Notes: generated by a model not told the origin, from the letters alone. DNA of 64,000 nt from CALBJU01 sp965247125 (GCA_965247125.1 CBDFGO010000002.1:1054001-1118000), one strand, 5' to 3'; counted from the first letter of the stretch, positions 1 to 7,958 are shown. Numbers and translations are program-made.

Positions 1-840
1 AACGGACTTGGGCAGGCGGTTGAGCACATTTGCTGTCTTGTGCACCCAACAGCGTGCGGCTCGCGTCTCGGGATAAACTTCTGCGAGAGCACTCCAGAAT
101 CCCATGGCTCCATCGGCAACAGCCAGCTTCGGTCCTTGATCCAGCCCGCGGTGCCTCAGCTCCAGGAGCAACTCTCGCCACGACTGCTTGCTCTCGCGAA
201 AGCCGTCCTCGAGTGCTATAAGCTCCTTCCTTCCATCGGCCGTAGCGCCGATCACGACCAGCAGACACAGTTTCTGTTTATCCATGCGTACGTTTACGTG
301 AATACCGTCGGCCCAGAAATAGACGTAGTGCTTCTCCTTCAGGCTCCGCTTTTGCCAGTCTTCGTGCTCCCTTGTCCAAAGCGTCTTCAGGCGCGCAATC
401 GTCGAGGAGGTCAGCCCTGGGGCATCAGGACCAACAAGGGCCGAGAGCGCTGCCTCAAAGCCGCCCGTTGAAACTCCCTTCAGGTACAACCATGGAATGA
501 GAGCCTCAAGCGAGCGGCTCTTGCGGAGGTAGGCTGGTAGTATCGAACTGCGGAAACCGATTCTATCCTCACCCCGACCCGTACGGTCGCGTATGCGGGG
601 CATCTTTACAGCGACCTCCCCGATACCAGTCAAAATCTTCCTCTCTGGCAGATATCCATTGCGAACGATGCGGTGGCGATTCTCTTCGTCGCGCAGGAAC
701 TGGTAGCGCTGGCAGAAAGCTTCAACCTCGGCCTCAACGGCTGTGGCCAGCATCTTTGCGGCCCCTGTTCGCAATACTTCTGTCAACACATCCTCTGTGC
801 TATTGTAGTTCTCGTTCTCGTGTGCGTTATTCGTCTTCAT
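1..840 (-). mobile_element. IS256-family (Mutator-type) transposase, 3' part cut by window edge
   Basis: The minus strand reads 280 uninterrupted codons from ATG at 840 to the left edge, so the C-terminal third is missing. It is a DDE transposase that would cut and paste its own insertion sequence. The N-terminal part has the family pattern of a helical segment (about residues 15-45) followed by an RNGY..R region near 60-70. WADGIHV near residue 178 supplies the first catalytic Asp and VADGAMGFW near 243 the second; the C-x2-H signature of the IS256 family is at 264-267 (RCWVHK). The catalytic Glu would lie outside the window. The end of the element upstream of the ATG should fall roughly within 845-880, but I could not define the terminal inverted repeat without the other end. 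No frameshift is seen in the visible part, so it may be active. Confidence 0.93.
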
Positions 841-901
841 GGGCGGTGTATCCTCCAATCTTCGGATTGACAATGACGTAATCATCATCAGGATACGCCG
901 C

Positions 902-1630
902 CTATACCTTTTTCACCCGTACACAACTTTCGGGGTTAACTCTACTCTCCTTACTACTCTTCTTACTGCTCTTTGTGCTCCGGATCCGAACACTCTTTTT
1001 GCTTTTGCCGGGCTTCACTTCTATTTCTACTTCAATCTCGCATGAAATACCTGACGTGTGGATTTCATATGGTGTGACCGGGCCAGGCCCCGCACCTATG
1101 AAGTCCCATATAGCCAGGGTGTACTCTCCCGTAGTGGGCAGGACCATAACCAACAAGGGATCTGCAAAAAACCCACCGACACCGTGGGGAATTCCATTGT
1201 TGTCATCCGCGACTCCAACCGGGGGGAGTGTAAATACACTGGTGCCTACCGGAACAGTGCCTAAACGAAGCTGCAGGACAGGATCCATGGCGCTCGTAGT
1301 GCGATGGACTCCGATAGATATAGCGTCGCCGGCCGTTCCGGTGAAGGAATAGAAATTACCGCTATCGGAAGTAGAATAGCCCCGAAAAATGGCTTCTCCA
1401 GTGGTTCCATCGGCTGGACAACCGAGATAGGCGCCGCTTTTCCTCGCGAAAAGTGGTCTCTCGTCTCCTTTCATCTGGAGCTTCTCCTCGTTCAGGGGTT
1501 CTATTGCTAAATCCGTTTTCAACTGAGGCGCCAGCTCAGCGTCGGGTTCTACTATCGTCTGTTCCTCACAGGAAGTGAGAATCAAGGCCAAAAGCATCAA
1601 GGGCATTAGCGCCTTGTATAGTTTTTTCAT
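902..1630 (-). CDS. secreted lipoprotein with PPC-like beta domain and Lys/Ser-rich tail
   Basis: A 242-residue protein with a lipoprotein signal (MKKLYKALMPL...LTSC, lipobox Cys at about 21), so probably anchored to a membrane facing outward. Residues about 65-195 look like a bacterial pre-peptidase C-terminal (PPC) type beta-sandwich: the FYSFTGTAGDAISI stretch, a DPVLQL segment and a GEYTLAIWD strand are typical. The last 40 residues are very rich in Lys, Ser and Arg (KSKKSVRIRSTKSSKKSSK), unlike the rest. No enzymatic motif is visible, and function is unknown. The stop lies only about 60 bases from the transposase start, so the insertion sequence landed just beyond or within the original 3' end; the odd basic tail may be native or the result of that insertion. 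Confidence 0.8.
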   Translation of the reverse strand: MKKLYKALMPLMLLALILTSCEEQTIVEPDAELAPQLKTDLAIEPLNEEKLQMKGDERPLFARKSGAYLGCPADGTTGEAIFRGYSTSDSGNFYSFTGTAGDAISIGVHRTTSAMDPVLQLRLGTVPVGTSVFTLPPVGVADDNNGIPHGVGGFFADPLLVMVLPTTGEYTLAIWDFIGAGPGPVTPYEIHTSGISCEIEVEIEVKPGKSKKSVRIRSTKSSKKSSKESRVNPESCVRVKKV

Positions 1631-1683
1631 AGCGGAAACTAAGTATGGGTTTCAGTTGGTGGTAGGTCTGGTCTGAATGCCAG

Positions 1684-1727
1684 ACGCCAGGTATTATACG
1701 TATTTACGCCTAGTATTATGCGTATAT
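1684..1727. repeat. two tandem 22-bp units in the promoter region of the lipoprotein gene
   Basis: Units at 1684-1705 and 1706-1727 match at 18 of 22 positions and share the core GTATTATRCGTAT. Read on the minus strand, toward the lipoprotein gene, the two units contain TATAAT and CATAAT, so they may be tandem -10 elements or paired operator sites. They lie about 55-100 bases upstream of that gene's ATG. Apart from them and the hairpin at 1942-1982, I see nothing in the gene-free stretch 1631-1984. Confidence 0.6.
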
Positions 1728-1941
1728 CTACCCATACGAGAAAAATCTAAAGATTCTTTACCGTCGCAAATATCAGCGGAGACAAAACCCAATTATTGCC
1801 TGTCTAGAACGCCCCCTTCCATCCGGATCTGGAACATCTCTGCATCATGGGCGCACTCAGACTCGACAGATTTCTTATTCGGGATCGAGGTTGATCCTGC
1901 TTCTCGTTTGAACTTCGTTCTCATCCGCGCACCATACTATG

Positions 1942-1982
1942 AAGCCCTTCCGCCCGGTACTTCGTACCAAACGGAAGGGCTT
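1942..1982 (-). terminator. hairpin after tRNA-Cys
   Basis: An 11-bp perfect stem (AAGCCCTTCCG at 1942-1952 with CGGAAGGGCTT at 1972-1982) encloses a second 5-bp stem GGTAC/GTACC with a TTC loop. It begins three bases past the tRNA-Cys 3' end on the minus strand. The tail lacks a clean U-run, so it may be a terminator or a processing hairpin. Confidence 0.55.
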
Positions 1983-1984
1983 AG

Positions 1985-2055
1985 AGGTGACGGGCGGATT
2001 CGAACCGCCGTACAGGGTTTTGCAGACCCTTGCCTAGCCACTCGGCCACGTCACC
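1985..2055 (-). tRNA. tRNA-Cys(GCA)
   Basis: On the minus strand a 71-nt cloverleaf can be folded: acceptor GGTGACG pairs with CGTCACC, the anticodon loop reads CTGCAAA with anticodon GCA, and the T-arm holds GGTTCGAATCC. The discriminator base is U73, an identity feature of bacterial tRNA-Cys. CCA is not encoded. Confidence 0.95.
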
Positions 2056-2128
2056 GGCTTAGTCAGTAGGCACGTCGCTGGAATTGTTACCAATAACACT
2101 TCCCACTACAGACCTATCTGAAATATCG

Positions 2129-2202
2129 CACGCCCGGCAGGACTCGAACCTGCAACCTGCGGATTAGAAGTCCACTGCTCTGTCCAGTTGAGCTACGAGC
2201 GC
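2129..2202 (-). tRNA. tRNA-Arg(TCT)
   Basis: A 74-nt cloverleaf on the minus strand with acceptor GCGCTCG opposite CGGGCGT (closing G1-U72 and one internal G-U pair), D-arm AGCTCAACTGGACAGAGC, anticodon loop CTTCTAA (anticodon TCT) and T-loop TTCGAGT. It reads the AGA/AGG arginine codons. CCA is not encoded. Confidence 0.94.
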
Positions 2203-2284
2203 AGGATGAGAAAGAACGGACCGGAATATAGCATCCGGTTTGCTTCCCCGGTCACCCGTCTTAAAGGCGAGCAGGGCAAGAATA

Positions 2285-2319
2285 AAATCGGCTCGCCTCT
2301 TGTAGAAGCGAGCCGATTT
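2285..2319 (-). terminator. intrinsic terminator after tRNA-Pro
   Basis: A perfect 12-bp stem (AAATCGGCTCGC at 2285-2296, GCGAGCCGATTT at 2308-2319) with an 11-nt loop is followed on the minus strand by TTATT. It starts five bases after the tRNA-Pro 3' end and should end the transcript that may include rpmB-rpmG-DUF4295-tRNA-Pro. Confidence 0.85.
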
Positions 2320-2323
2320 GTTG

Positions 2324-2398
2324 TCGGGGTGGCAGGATTCGAACCTGCGACCCTCTGCTCCCAAAGCAGATGCGCTAACCGGGCTGCGCTACACCCCG
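2324..2398 (-). tRNA. tRNA-Pro(TGG)
   Basis: A 75-nt cloverleaf on the minus strand: acceptor CGGGGTG/CACCCCG, D-arm AGCGCAGCCCGGTTAGCGC, anticodon loop TTTGGGA (anticodon TGG), T-loop TTCGAAT and discriminator A73. It lies 26 bases downstream of the DUF4295 gene and may be co-transcribed with it. Confidence 0.95.
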
Positions 2399-2424
2399 AA
2401 CATGTCGGCCTCGCGGCCGCCGGG

Positions 2425-2601
2425 CTACGATCTGGCTTTGATCGCCTTGATTTCAGCCTGAACGTCGCTCGCACTTACCATCTTTTGACGGAAGCTGTAA
2501 TGTCCATTTGCTTTCTTTTCGGCGATGACCAGTTTGGCCATTTTCTTCGTCTCAGCGCGTTGCCTGAGGACCTTATCGCCGAATGACTGTTTCTTTGCCA
2601 T
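2425..2601 (-). CDS. DUF4295-family small basic protein
   Basis: A 58-residue Lys/Arg-rich protein beginning MAKKQSFGDKV, with the late SFRQKMV segment typical of DUF4295. This family is encoded directly after rpmG in Bacteroidota, exactly as here, and is thought to be ribosome-associated, though its role is not settled. The gene is third in the rpmB-rpmG-DUF4295 operon, 44 bases after rpmG. In many relatives ftsY follows; here tRNA-Pro follows instead. It is too short for most automatic ORF cut-offs. The start is the only Met at the N-terminus and gives the family's MAKK opening. Confidence 0.88.
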   Translation of the reverse strand: MAKKQSFGDKVLRQRAETKKMAKLVIAEKKANGHYSFRQKMVSASDVQAEIKAIKARS

Positions 2602-2645
2602 TGCTAATCAGTGTCGTCGGATTTGCTCGACCAGCGAGCCAGAGA

Positions 2646-2816
2646 CTACTTGGTCTCCTTGTGAATCGTGTGCTTACGAAGGACAGGATTATACTTCTTC
2701 AGTTCCAAACGGTCCGGCGTGTTGCGACGATTTTTCATCGTTGCATAGCGGGAGGTTCCGGGAGCTTCTGTGCAATCCAGAATCACTTTCGTTCGAACGT
2801 CTTTTCCTTTGGCCAT
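2646..2816 (-). CDS. rpmG: 50S ribosomal protein L33
   Basis: A 56-residue basic protein opening MAKGKDVRTKVILDC and ending YNPVLRKHTIHKETK, the standard L33 architecture; it binds 23S rRNA near the E site of the large subunit. Only one Cys is present, so the zinc-binding CxxC pairs of the C+ paralogue are absent and this is the zinc-independent C- form. It lies 17 bases downstream of rpmB and upstream of the DUF4295 gene, the order usual for Bacteroidota. Confidence 0.96.
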   Translation of the reverse strand: MAKGKDVRTKVILDCTEAPGTSRYATMKNRRNTPDRLELKKYNPVLRKHTIHKETK

Positions 2817-2833
2817 TAATTCCTACCTGTAGG

Positions 2834-3070
2834 TCAAACGTTGATGCCATTCGCGCGTGCTTTCTTGAGCACAGCGGAAATTCCATTCTTGTTGATCGTC
2901 TTGATGGTCTTCGCCGATACTTTCAGCGTGACCCAACGATCTTCTTCAGGGATATAAAAACGCTTCTTCTGAATGTTAATTTCAAAAGTGCGTTTGGCCT
3001 TGTTGTGCGCATGGGAAACGTGGTTTCCTGCGACTGGGCCTTTTCCTGTAAGTTCGTCTCTTCTCGCCAT
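2834..3070 (-). CDS. rpmB: 50S ribosomal protein L28
   Basis: The 78-residue product opens MARRDELTGKGPVAGNHVSHA and continues KRTFEINIQKKRF, matching L28 of the large subunit. The frame stays open upstream to 3253, but the family begins exactly at the ATG at 3070; the extra 61 residues would be promoter DNA, including the TAnnTTTG box at 3164-3171. It is the first gene of the rpmB-rpmG-DUF4295 operon. Confidence 0.96.
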   Translation of the reverse strand: MARRDELTGKGPVAGNHVSHAHNKAKRTFEINIQKKRFYIPEEDRWVTLKVSAKTIKTINKNGISAVLKKARANGINV

Positions 3071-3163
3071 CGATCCGGGGGTCTGGCGTTTTAAAAAATG
3101 CACAATCCGACGGTGGGACGGCTCATGCACACTAGTACTGTCCGGTATTCCGGTACAGAACCG

Positions 3164-3196
3164 CAAATATACGGCGGTGGCAATACGCTTTACAAG
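3164..3196 (-). promoter_or_regulatory. Bacteroidota-type promoter of the rpmB operon
   Basis: The minus strand carries TATATTTG at 3171-3164, a perfect match to the TAnnTTTG -7 element of Bacteroidota, with CTTG 21 bases upstream at 3196-3193 as a partial -33 TTTG element. Transcription would start near 3157, giving a leader of about 87 nt before the rpmB ATG. An imperfect dyad (CTGTCCGG/CCGGTACAG) at about 3138-3157 overlaps the predicted start. Confidence 0.6.
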
Positions 3197-3215
3197 CAAT
3201 GCGCCTCCCGAAAGC

Positions 3216-3270
3216 GGTGGTTTTCTGCCGAATTTGTGTGAAGCTGGCGCCATTTGGGCCGAAAACCACC
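3216..3270 (-). terminator. long inverted repeat after the LolC/E-type permease gene
   Basis: GGTGGTTTTC at 3216-3225 pairs perfectly with GAAAACCACC at 3261-3270 around a 35-nt loop. It begins 20 bases past the stop of the permease gene on the minus strand. There is no U-run after it, so it could be a terminator of another type, an mRNA 3'-stabilising hairpin or a regulatory site for rpmB. Confidence 0.4.
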
Positions 3271-3290
3271 AAGGAAACGCATGTCGCCCC

Positions 3291-4556
3291 TCATCCGCTC
3301 ATATTCACTGCATCGGCTGGCTCGATAGCAGCGGCGCGCGACGCCGGATAAAGGGCCGCGCTCATGCAAAGGAGAAGCGCAATCACTCCGACGACAACGA
3401 CATCGGTGGCGATTATTGACACGGGGTAGGCGTCAATCAGAAAGGAGTCCGATCCGGGTAGTGAAATGATCCCGAATGATTTTTGAAGGAGCGCCAATGC
3501 CAATCCGAGGGTAACACCTGCTCCGCTTCCGACCAGACCGATCAGCAGCCCTTCGGCCAGGAATATTTTCTTGATATCCCGCTTCGTCACACCCATCGCT
3601 CGCAACGAGCCCACATCGCTTCGTTTCTCTATGACGATCATGGTGAGGGAGCCTACGATGTTGAATGCTGCCACGATGACGATCAGCATCAGCACTAACG
3701 AGGCACCGAATTTTTCCAGGCGCATCACATCATACAGTGATTTCTGAAGGTCGTACCACGTGAGCGTTTCAAATCGACCCTCAGGAAGGCGATCGTTGAG
3801 CCAGGAGCGAACCTCGTCTGACTTTTCCAGATCCGTGAGCCTCAGCTCCACACCCGAAACACTTCTTCCCATACCGAAGAGCCGCTGGGCTTCATCCAGG
3901 TCGATGAAAGCATGACTCTCGTCGAAAACAGTTTCAAGTTGGAAAAGACCGCGAACCTCAAATTGTCTGAAGGGCGAACTCGAGAGAACCCTCGTGTACA
4001 TGCGCTCGATGGCGGGCGCCGACAACAGCGCAACACGGCTGGCCTCAACCCCTCCTCCAGCGGGCGACAGCAGGAGCCTCTCCCCCAGTCGGCGCCCAAG
4101 AACGATTCCTGGTCGTCCATCGACACGGCGCACATCGAATTCGCCCATTGTCGTAGCCGTCGCGACTCCGTCGTCCGCCGACATTGCCTCGCCATCAATG
4201 CCGCGAACGATCACCACCTTGTTGACGTCTCCCGAGCCATCGTGCAGTAGTAACGCTTTTCCTTCAACATACGCGGTAGCGGATACTACCTCTGGGTTTT
4301 GAAGAGCCACGACAATGAGTGAATCAGCGGATTCAAATCCCCGGTCTTCTACGCTCACAATCCGGACGTGAGGATCATAGGAGACAAGCATATCCCGTAC
4401 GAAATCAAAAAATCCGTTTAATACCGAAAGAACCACTATCAGGGCCGCAACCCCAAGCGCCACACCAACTACTGATATGCCGGTGATTCGCGATATGAGC
4501 GAAATTGACCGTGGGCTTGACAGATATCGTCTGGCTATCAGAAGGCGAAAATCCAA
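3291..4556 (-). CDS. ABC transporter permease of the LolC/LolE (lipoprotein-releasing) family
   Basis: A 421-residue inner-membrane protein with the FtsX/MacB-type fold: one N-terminal helix (about 25-50, SVVGVALGVAALIVV), a large periplasmic domain (about 55-265) and three C-terminal helices (about 270-300, 320-345, 370-400). The opening FRLLIARRYL and the S-L-I-S-R-I-T-G-I-S-V-V-G-V-A-L-G segment are typical of LolC/E, which extracts lipoproteins from the inner membrane for delivery to the outer membrane. The cytoplasmic ATPase partner is not in this window. The start is TTG at 4556; no ATG exists in frame before the upstream stop. It is transcribed alone, with a hairpin after it. Confidence 0.88.
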   Translation of the reverse strand: MDFRLLIARRYLSSPRSISLISRITGISVVGVALGVAALIVVLSVLNGFFDFVRDMLVSYDPHVRIVSVEDRGFESADSLIVVALQNPEVVSATAYVEGKALLLHDGSGDVNKVVIVRGIDGEAMSADDGVATATTMGEFDVRRVDGRPGIVLGRRLGERLLLSPAGGGVEASRVALLSAPAIERMYTRVLSSSPFRQFEVRGLFQLETVFDESHAFIDLDEAQRLFGMGRSVSGVELRLTDLEKSDEVRSWLNDRLPEGRFETLTWYDLQKSLYDVMRLEKFGASLVLMLIVIVAAFNIVGSLTMIVIEKRSDVGSLRAMGVTKRDIKKIFLAEGLLIGLVGSGAGVTLGLALALLQKSFGIISLPGSDSFLIDAYPVSIIATDVVVVGVIALLLCMSAALYPASRAAAIEPADAVNMSG

Positions 4557-4789
4557 TTCGTCGGCATCAATTGTTGAATGTGGTTGTGAACCCTTGCTAC
4601 GCGCGGTAAAACGATGAGTAACCGCTGCAGTCAGCTAACCTCCGAGTTGCGCAACAGGTCCGATCGCACGCCGATCGAAAGCTGCGTGGACCGTGACGCG
4701 CTCCGCCTCTTGGATTGGCGAAAATAGGGTACCTCTGAACAATACTGGACAAATACGGTTGTCCATTTTCAAACCTTATCATCGGCAAA

Positions 4790-5485
4790 CTGAAAAAAAG
4801 AACGATATATCACTGTCTGATCTACTGGGTCGTGCTTGCCTGCTTGCCCGGGGCTACAATCGCGCAGGAATCCCTCGACTCCCTCAGGGCTCAGCGCACC
4901 TACGGCGCTCAGGTCCTTCTCACGAATAGTGGATTCGGAGTCGGTGCGTTTCTTTCCAGGCAAACATCAGCAGTTCACACGTTCTCGGCTGAAATCAGTC
5001 TTTCGGCGGTGAAAGACGAGCGTGAAGTCGCTTTTTTTGATCGATTTGGACAGCGAGATGTCCCCAACAAAGCCAATTACCTCCTTGAGTTTCCAGTCCA
5101 GTTTGGGGTCGAAAAGAGACTTTTCCGTGACCAGATCGAAGATAATTTCAGGCCTTTCATCTATGCGTCTGCGGGACCTCTGCTCGGGTGGCTCTACCCA
5201 TATTTTGATGACAAGAACGGTAACGGTGTCTTCGATGACGAAGAGCGTTCGTTTGATGTTTTCAGTGGTCTCTCTTCCGGGCGGTTCGTGCCCGGAATCA
5301 GCGCCTCCTTCTCTATCGGAGCACGCTTTGGCGATCCCGGTGGCACAGCGAGCGGCGTCCGAATCGGGTACCGCCTCTCCTATTATTCTGACCCTATTGC
5401 ACTCCTAGAGGCCTCGATCAAAGAGCCCACAAGACGGATCGGGACGCCCATTATCGTCGTGTATTTTGGTAGAATGGGCCGATGA
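4790..5485 (+). CDS. outer-membrane beta-barrel-type protein, unknown function
   Basis: The mature part (about 205 residues) has alternating hydrophobic strands (VLLTNSGFGVGAF, TFSAEISLSAV, LLEFPVQFGVEKRLF, FIYASAGPLLGWLYPYF) and ends in an aromatic-rich strand, as in small outer-membrane barrels. A DDKNGNGVFDDEE loop resembles a Ca-binding EF-type loop. The first standard start, GTG at 4832, would cut the signal peptide in half. Starting at CTG 4790 gives a textbook one: KKR, a hydrophobic core IYHCLIYWVVLACL and an A-x-A-like end (ATIAQ). I therefore favour CTG as the start, or an ATG mutated or misread at that position. No named family is recognised. Confidence 0.65.
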   Translation: MKKRTIYHCLIYWVVLACLPGATIAQESLDSLRAQRTYGAQVLLTNSGFGVGAFLSRQTSAVHTFSAEISLSAVKDEREVAFFDRFGQRDVPNKANYLLEFPVQFGVEKRLFRDQIEDNFRPFIYASAGPLLGWLYPYFDDKNGNGVFDDEERSFDVFSGLSSGRFVPGISASFSIGARFGDPGGTASGVRIGYRLSYYSDPIALLEASIKEPTRRIGTPIIVVYFGRMGR

Positions 5486-5519
5486 CATTGCTGTAACTCT
5501 GGCGGAATCAGACACAGAA

Positions 5520-6614
5520 TCAAACGTTGAATCGGAACAGAATGACGTCGCCATCGGCTAGAATGTATTCTTTGCCTTCAGATCGCATTACGCCAGAATC
5601 CCGGGCGCCGGATTCCCCGTTGTGATTTACGTAATCGTTGAACTTGATCGTTTCGGCTCTGATAAAACCACGCTCGAAATCTGTGTGGATCTGGCCGGCA
5701 GCACCTGGTGCCTTGGTGCCATGAGGTATGGTCCACGCGCGAGTTTCCTTTGGGCCGGCTGTAAAAAAAGTAATCAAGCCCAGCAGTTTGTACGCCGCCG
5801 CAATCAGGCGGTCGAGCCCGGACACCTTCAGCCCCATCTCTTGGAGAAAGAGATCCCTTTCGTCGTCATCCAATTCGGAAATTTGAGATTCTAACTCGGC
5901 GCAGACAACCACCACGCCCGCTCCCTCCTCGGCCGCAATTTCGCGAACCCTTTGTACGTGAACATTCTCTCCCTGAATGTCGTTTTCGCTCACGTTCGCT
6001 GCGTAGAGAACCGGTTTGTTAGTCAGTAGGAATAGCGACTTGAGCCAGATTGCCTCCGAATCTGTGGTCTCAAGCCGACGAATAGGATTGCCATCTGAAA
6101 GGAAGGTCAGGAGGCGTTCGTAAAACGCCTGCTCGTCCTTCAGCGTCTTGTCACCACCCCTCGCGGCTTTTGTGCTTTTTTCTATCCGTCTTTCGACGGC
6201 ATCAAGGTCCTTCAGCAGCAATTCCGTCTCGATAATCTCGATGTCTTCCTTCGGATCGACAGCGCCGGATACATGCACAACATTCGAGTCATCAAAGCAA
6301 CGAACGACGTGAATGATAGCGTCGACCGCCCTGATGTGTCCGAGGAACTGATTTCCCAGACCCTCGCCTTCCGAGGCGCCTGCAACCAGACCCGCAATGT
6401 CAACAAATTCAATGGTCGTCGGCACGACTCTGACAGACTTGTTGATCTCGCCTAGTTTTGTGAGGCGCGTATCGGGTACAGAAACCATTCCCACATTCGG
6501 CTCAATTGTGCAGAACGGATAGTTTGCAGATTCCGCGCCAGCTCGGCTGAGCGCGTTAAATAGGGTGGATTTCCCAACGTTGGGAAGTCCCACGATGCCA
6601 CATCGTAAGGCCAT
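5520..6614 (-). CDS. ychF: redox-regulated ATPase/GTPase YchF (Ola1 family)
   Basis: A 364-residue TRAFAC-class P-loop protein. Residues 9-17 (GLPNVGKST) form the P-loop, DIAGL near 73 the G3 motif, and the G4 position reads NVSE instead of NKxD, the change that gives YchF its ATP preference. A coiled-coil region lies at about 125-200 and a TGS domain at 280-364, ending in the conserved FRFNV. YchF binds ribosomes and modulates translation and oxidative stress responses. Length and ends match the family. The TGA stop after FRFNV is authentic, which shows TGA works as a stop in this genome. Confidence 0.97.
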   Translation of the reverse strand: MALRCGIVGLPNVGKSTLFNALSRAGAESANYPFCTIEPNVGMVSVPDTRLTKLGEINKSVRVVPTTIEFVDIAGLVAGASEGEGLGNQFLGHIRAVDAIIHVVRCFDDSNVVHVSGAVDPKEDIEIIETELLLKDLDAVERRIEKSTKAARGGDKTLKDEQAFYERLLTFLSDGNPIRRLETTDSEAIWLKSLFLLTNKPVLYAANVSENDIQGENVHVQRVREIAAEEGAGVVVVCAELESQISELDDDERDLFLQEMGLKVSGLDRLIAAAYKLLGLITFFTAGPKETRAWTIPHGTKAPGAAGQIHTDFERGFIRAETIKFNDYVNHNGESGARDSGVMRSEGKEYILADGDVILFRFNV

Positions 6615-6691
6615 AACTCATGAAGTATATTTGAGCCGACCCATGCGTCGACCCCTTTAAAAAGTCGCTCGATAAACCCCGCGGTGCCGAT

Positions 6692-7219
6692 TTGTTTCTG
6701 AACTCTCGTAAAGACTGGTGGAATACTGTGGCGGTGGCCCTTGTGTGCCTTTTTTCGGCCTTTCCAGCTTCCGCCCAGCGCACGGTACCTGGCGGGAGGC
6801 ACCTGCAGATCGGTGCTTCGGCGGGAGGAGGCATCGGGTTGGAGTTGGGAAATTTGTCGGTTCGCACAGTCTACACGCGGGAGCTGGTGCTTTTGGCTGA
6901 CCTTGAACCGCTATTTGCGGATACTGACCGGCAAATCCGGGTTGCGATATTGCCGGGCGCTGCCATCAGAATTTTCGGTTTCGAACGCCTGATCGGCAAC
7001 GCAGCCTATCGCGGATTTGATATTGATGTAGGGGTTCGGGCCGGGCCAGCAATCGCTTTTTCGAGGGGCGAGTCGGAAGGTGAAGCGAATCGTCGATTCG
7101 AGCTGGTAGTGGATCCGTTTGCGAGAGTGTACTGGGCTTCAAAACGCTCGGTGAGCTGGTATTTCGAGATTGGCACTACCCGGCCTGCTTTCCGAATCGG
7201 AATCTGGATTCCGTACTGA
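6692..7219 (+). CDS. small outer-membrane-type protein, unknown function
   Basis: A 175-residue protein with a signal peptide (WWNTVAVALVCLFSAFPASAQ, cleavage after ASA) and then alternating beta strands such as LQIGASAGGGIGLELG and VSWYFEIGTTRPAFRIGIWIPY, consistent with a small eight-stranded barrel or a barrel fragment. No family is recognised. The start is TTG at 6692, which puts a basic residue pair ahead of the hydrophobic core. It is divergent from ychF and convergent with the phosphatase gene; together with the 4.8-kb barrel gene it makes two such proteins on either side of ychF. Confidence 0.7.
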   Translation: MFLNSRKDWWNTVAVALVCLFSAFPASAQRTVPGGRHLQIGASAGGGIGLELGNLSVRTVYTRELVLLADLEPLFADTDRQIRVAILPGAAIRIFGFERLIGNAAYRGFDIDVGVRAGPAIAFSRGESEGEANRRFELVVDPFARVYWASKRSVSWYFEIGTTRPAFRIGIWIPY

Positions 7220-7261
7220 CTGCACACCTTCCGCCTGATCCGGGAGCAGAGTTCTCGCCGA

Positions 7262-7918
7262 TCAGCCCACGAAGGGTATTCTGGAATATCGGCGCTCAGG
7301 GAGGCGAACCGCCGTGAGGTGTCCCAGCGAGGGGTGTGTGTAAAAGACACAGCCCGTGTCGATGTTGATCAGTTTCTCGGTATCCATCGGCTCTGGAACG
7401 GGTGTATGTCCACATACTACTGTTTTTTCCCAGGGAAGATCGGTGGCCTTGAGGTGACCTCTCTCCCATAGATAAACCATCTCGTCACCCGCCTCCAGAT
7501 TTTCGGCGATCGTAAGGCCGGGCCTAAGTCCTGCGTGGACAAAGAAAAACTCATCGGTCTCTAGATACATCTTGGTTTCTCTGACGAATTCTACGTGATC
7601 CTCTGGAATTACGGAGCCGTTTCCAACTGCTCCGTAACTTTCCAGTGTCGCCACTCCGCCATTTATGGCCCACAGGTCGTACTCGCCATCATCCAGATAT
7701 CCGAGCATCAGTTCTTCGTGATTACCCCGGAGGAACGTGCACGTATGCTTTTCTCTGAGTGCAAACAGGCGATCGATTACACCTTTTGAGTCAGGACCGC
7801 GGTCGATGTAGTCCCCAATAAATACAAGGTGGTCGTCCGCTCCTATATCAAGCGAGCGAATAAGCGCATCCAGCGTGAGTGCGCATCCGTGAACGTCCCC
7901 AATGGCGATGAGACTCAT
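7262..7918 (-). CDS. calcineurin-like serine/threonine phosphatase (PPP/ApaH type)
   Basis: A 218-residue metallophosphoesterase with the dinuclear-metal motifs in order: GDVHG (7-11), GDYIDRGPDS (35-44), GNHE (65-68) and later GHTPVPEP (about 173). These bind Mn/Fe and cleave phosphate esters; relatives are the bacterial PrpA/PrpE protein phosphatases and ApaH diadenosine tetraphosphatases, which sequence reading alone cannot separate. It is compact, has no signal peptide and should be cytoplasmic. It is 40 bases downstream of nusB on the same strand and may share its transcript. Confidence 0.92.
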   Translation of the reverse strand: MSLIAIGDVHGCALTLDALIRSLDIGADDHLVFIGDYIDRGPDSKGVIDRLFALREKHTCTFLRGNHEELMLGYLDDGEYDLWAINGGVATLESYGAVGNGSVIPEDHVEFVRETKMYLETDEFFFVHAGLRPGLTIAENLEAGDEMVYLWERGHLKATDLPWEKTVVCGHTPVPEPMDTEKLINIDTGCVFYTHPSLGHLTAVRLPERRYSRIPFVG

Positions 7919-7958
7919 CGTGAGCGTTCTATTCTGAAATGGTCAAAGGCTCTTTTCA

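Noticed and set aside
40..471. Plus-strand open frame of 143 codons at the left edge
   Set aside because: It is antisense to the IS256 transposase, whose minus-strand frame has clear DDE motifs.
3071..3253. N-terminal extension of L28 to 139 residues
   Set aside because: The extra codons cover promoter DNA and a dyad; the family start is at 3070.
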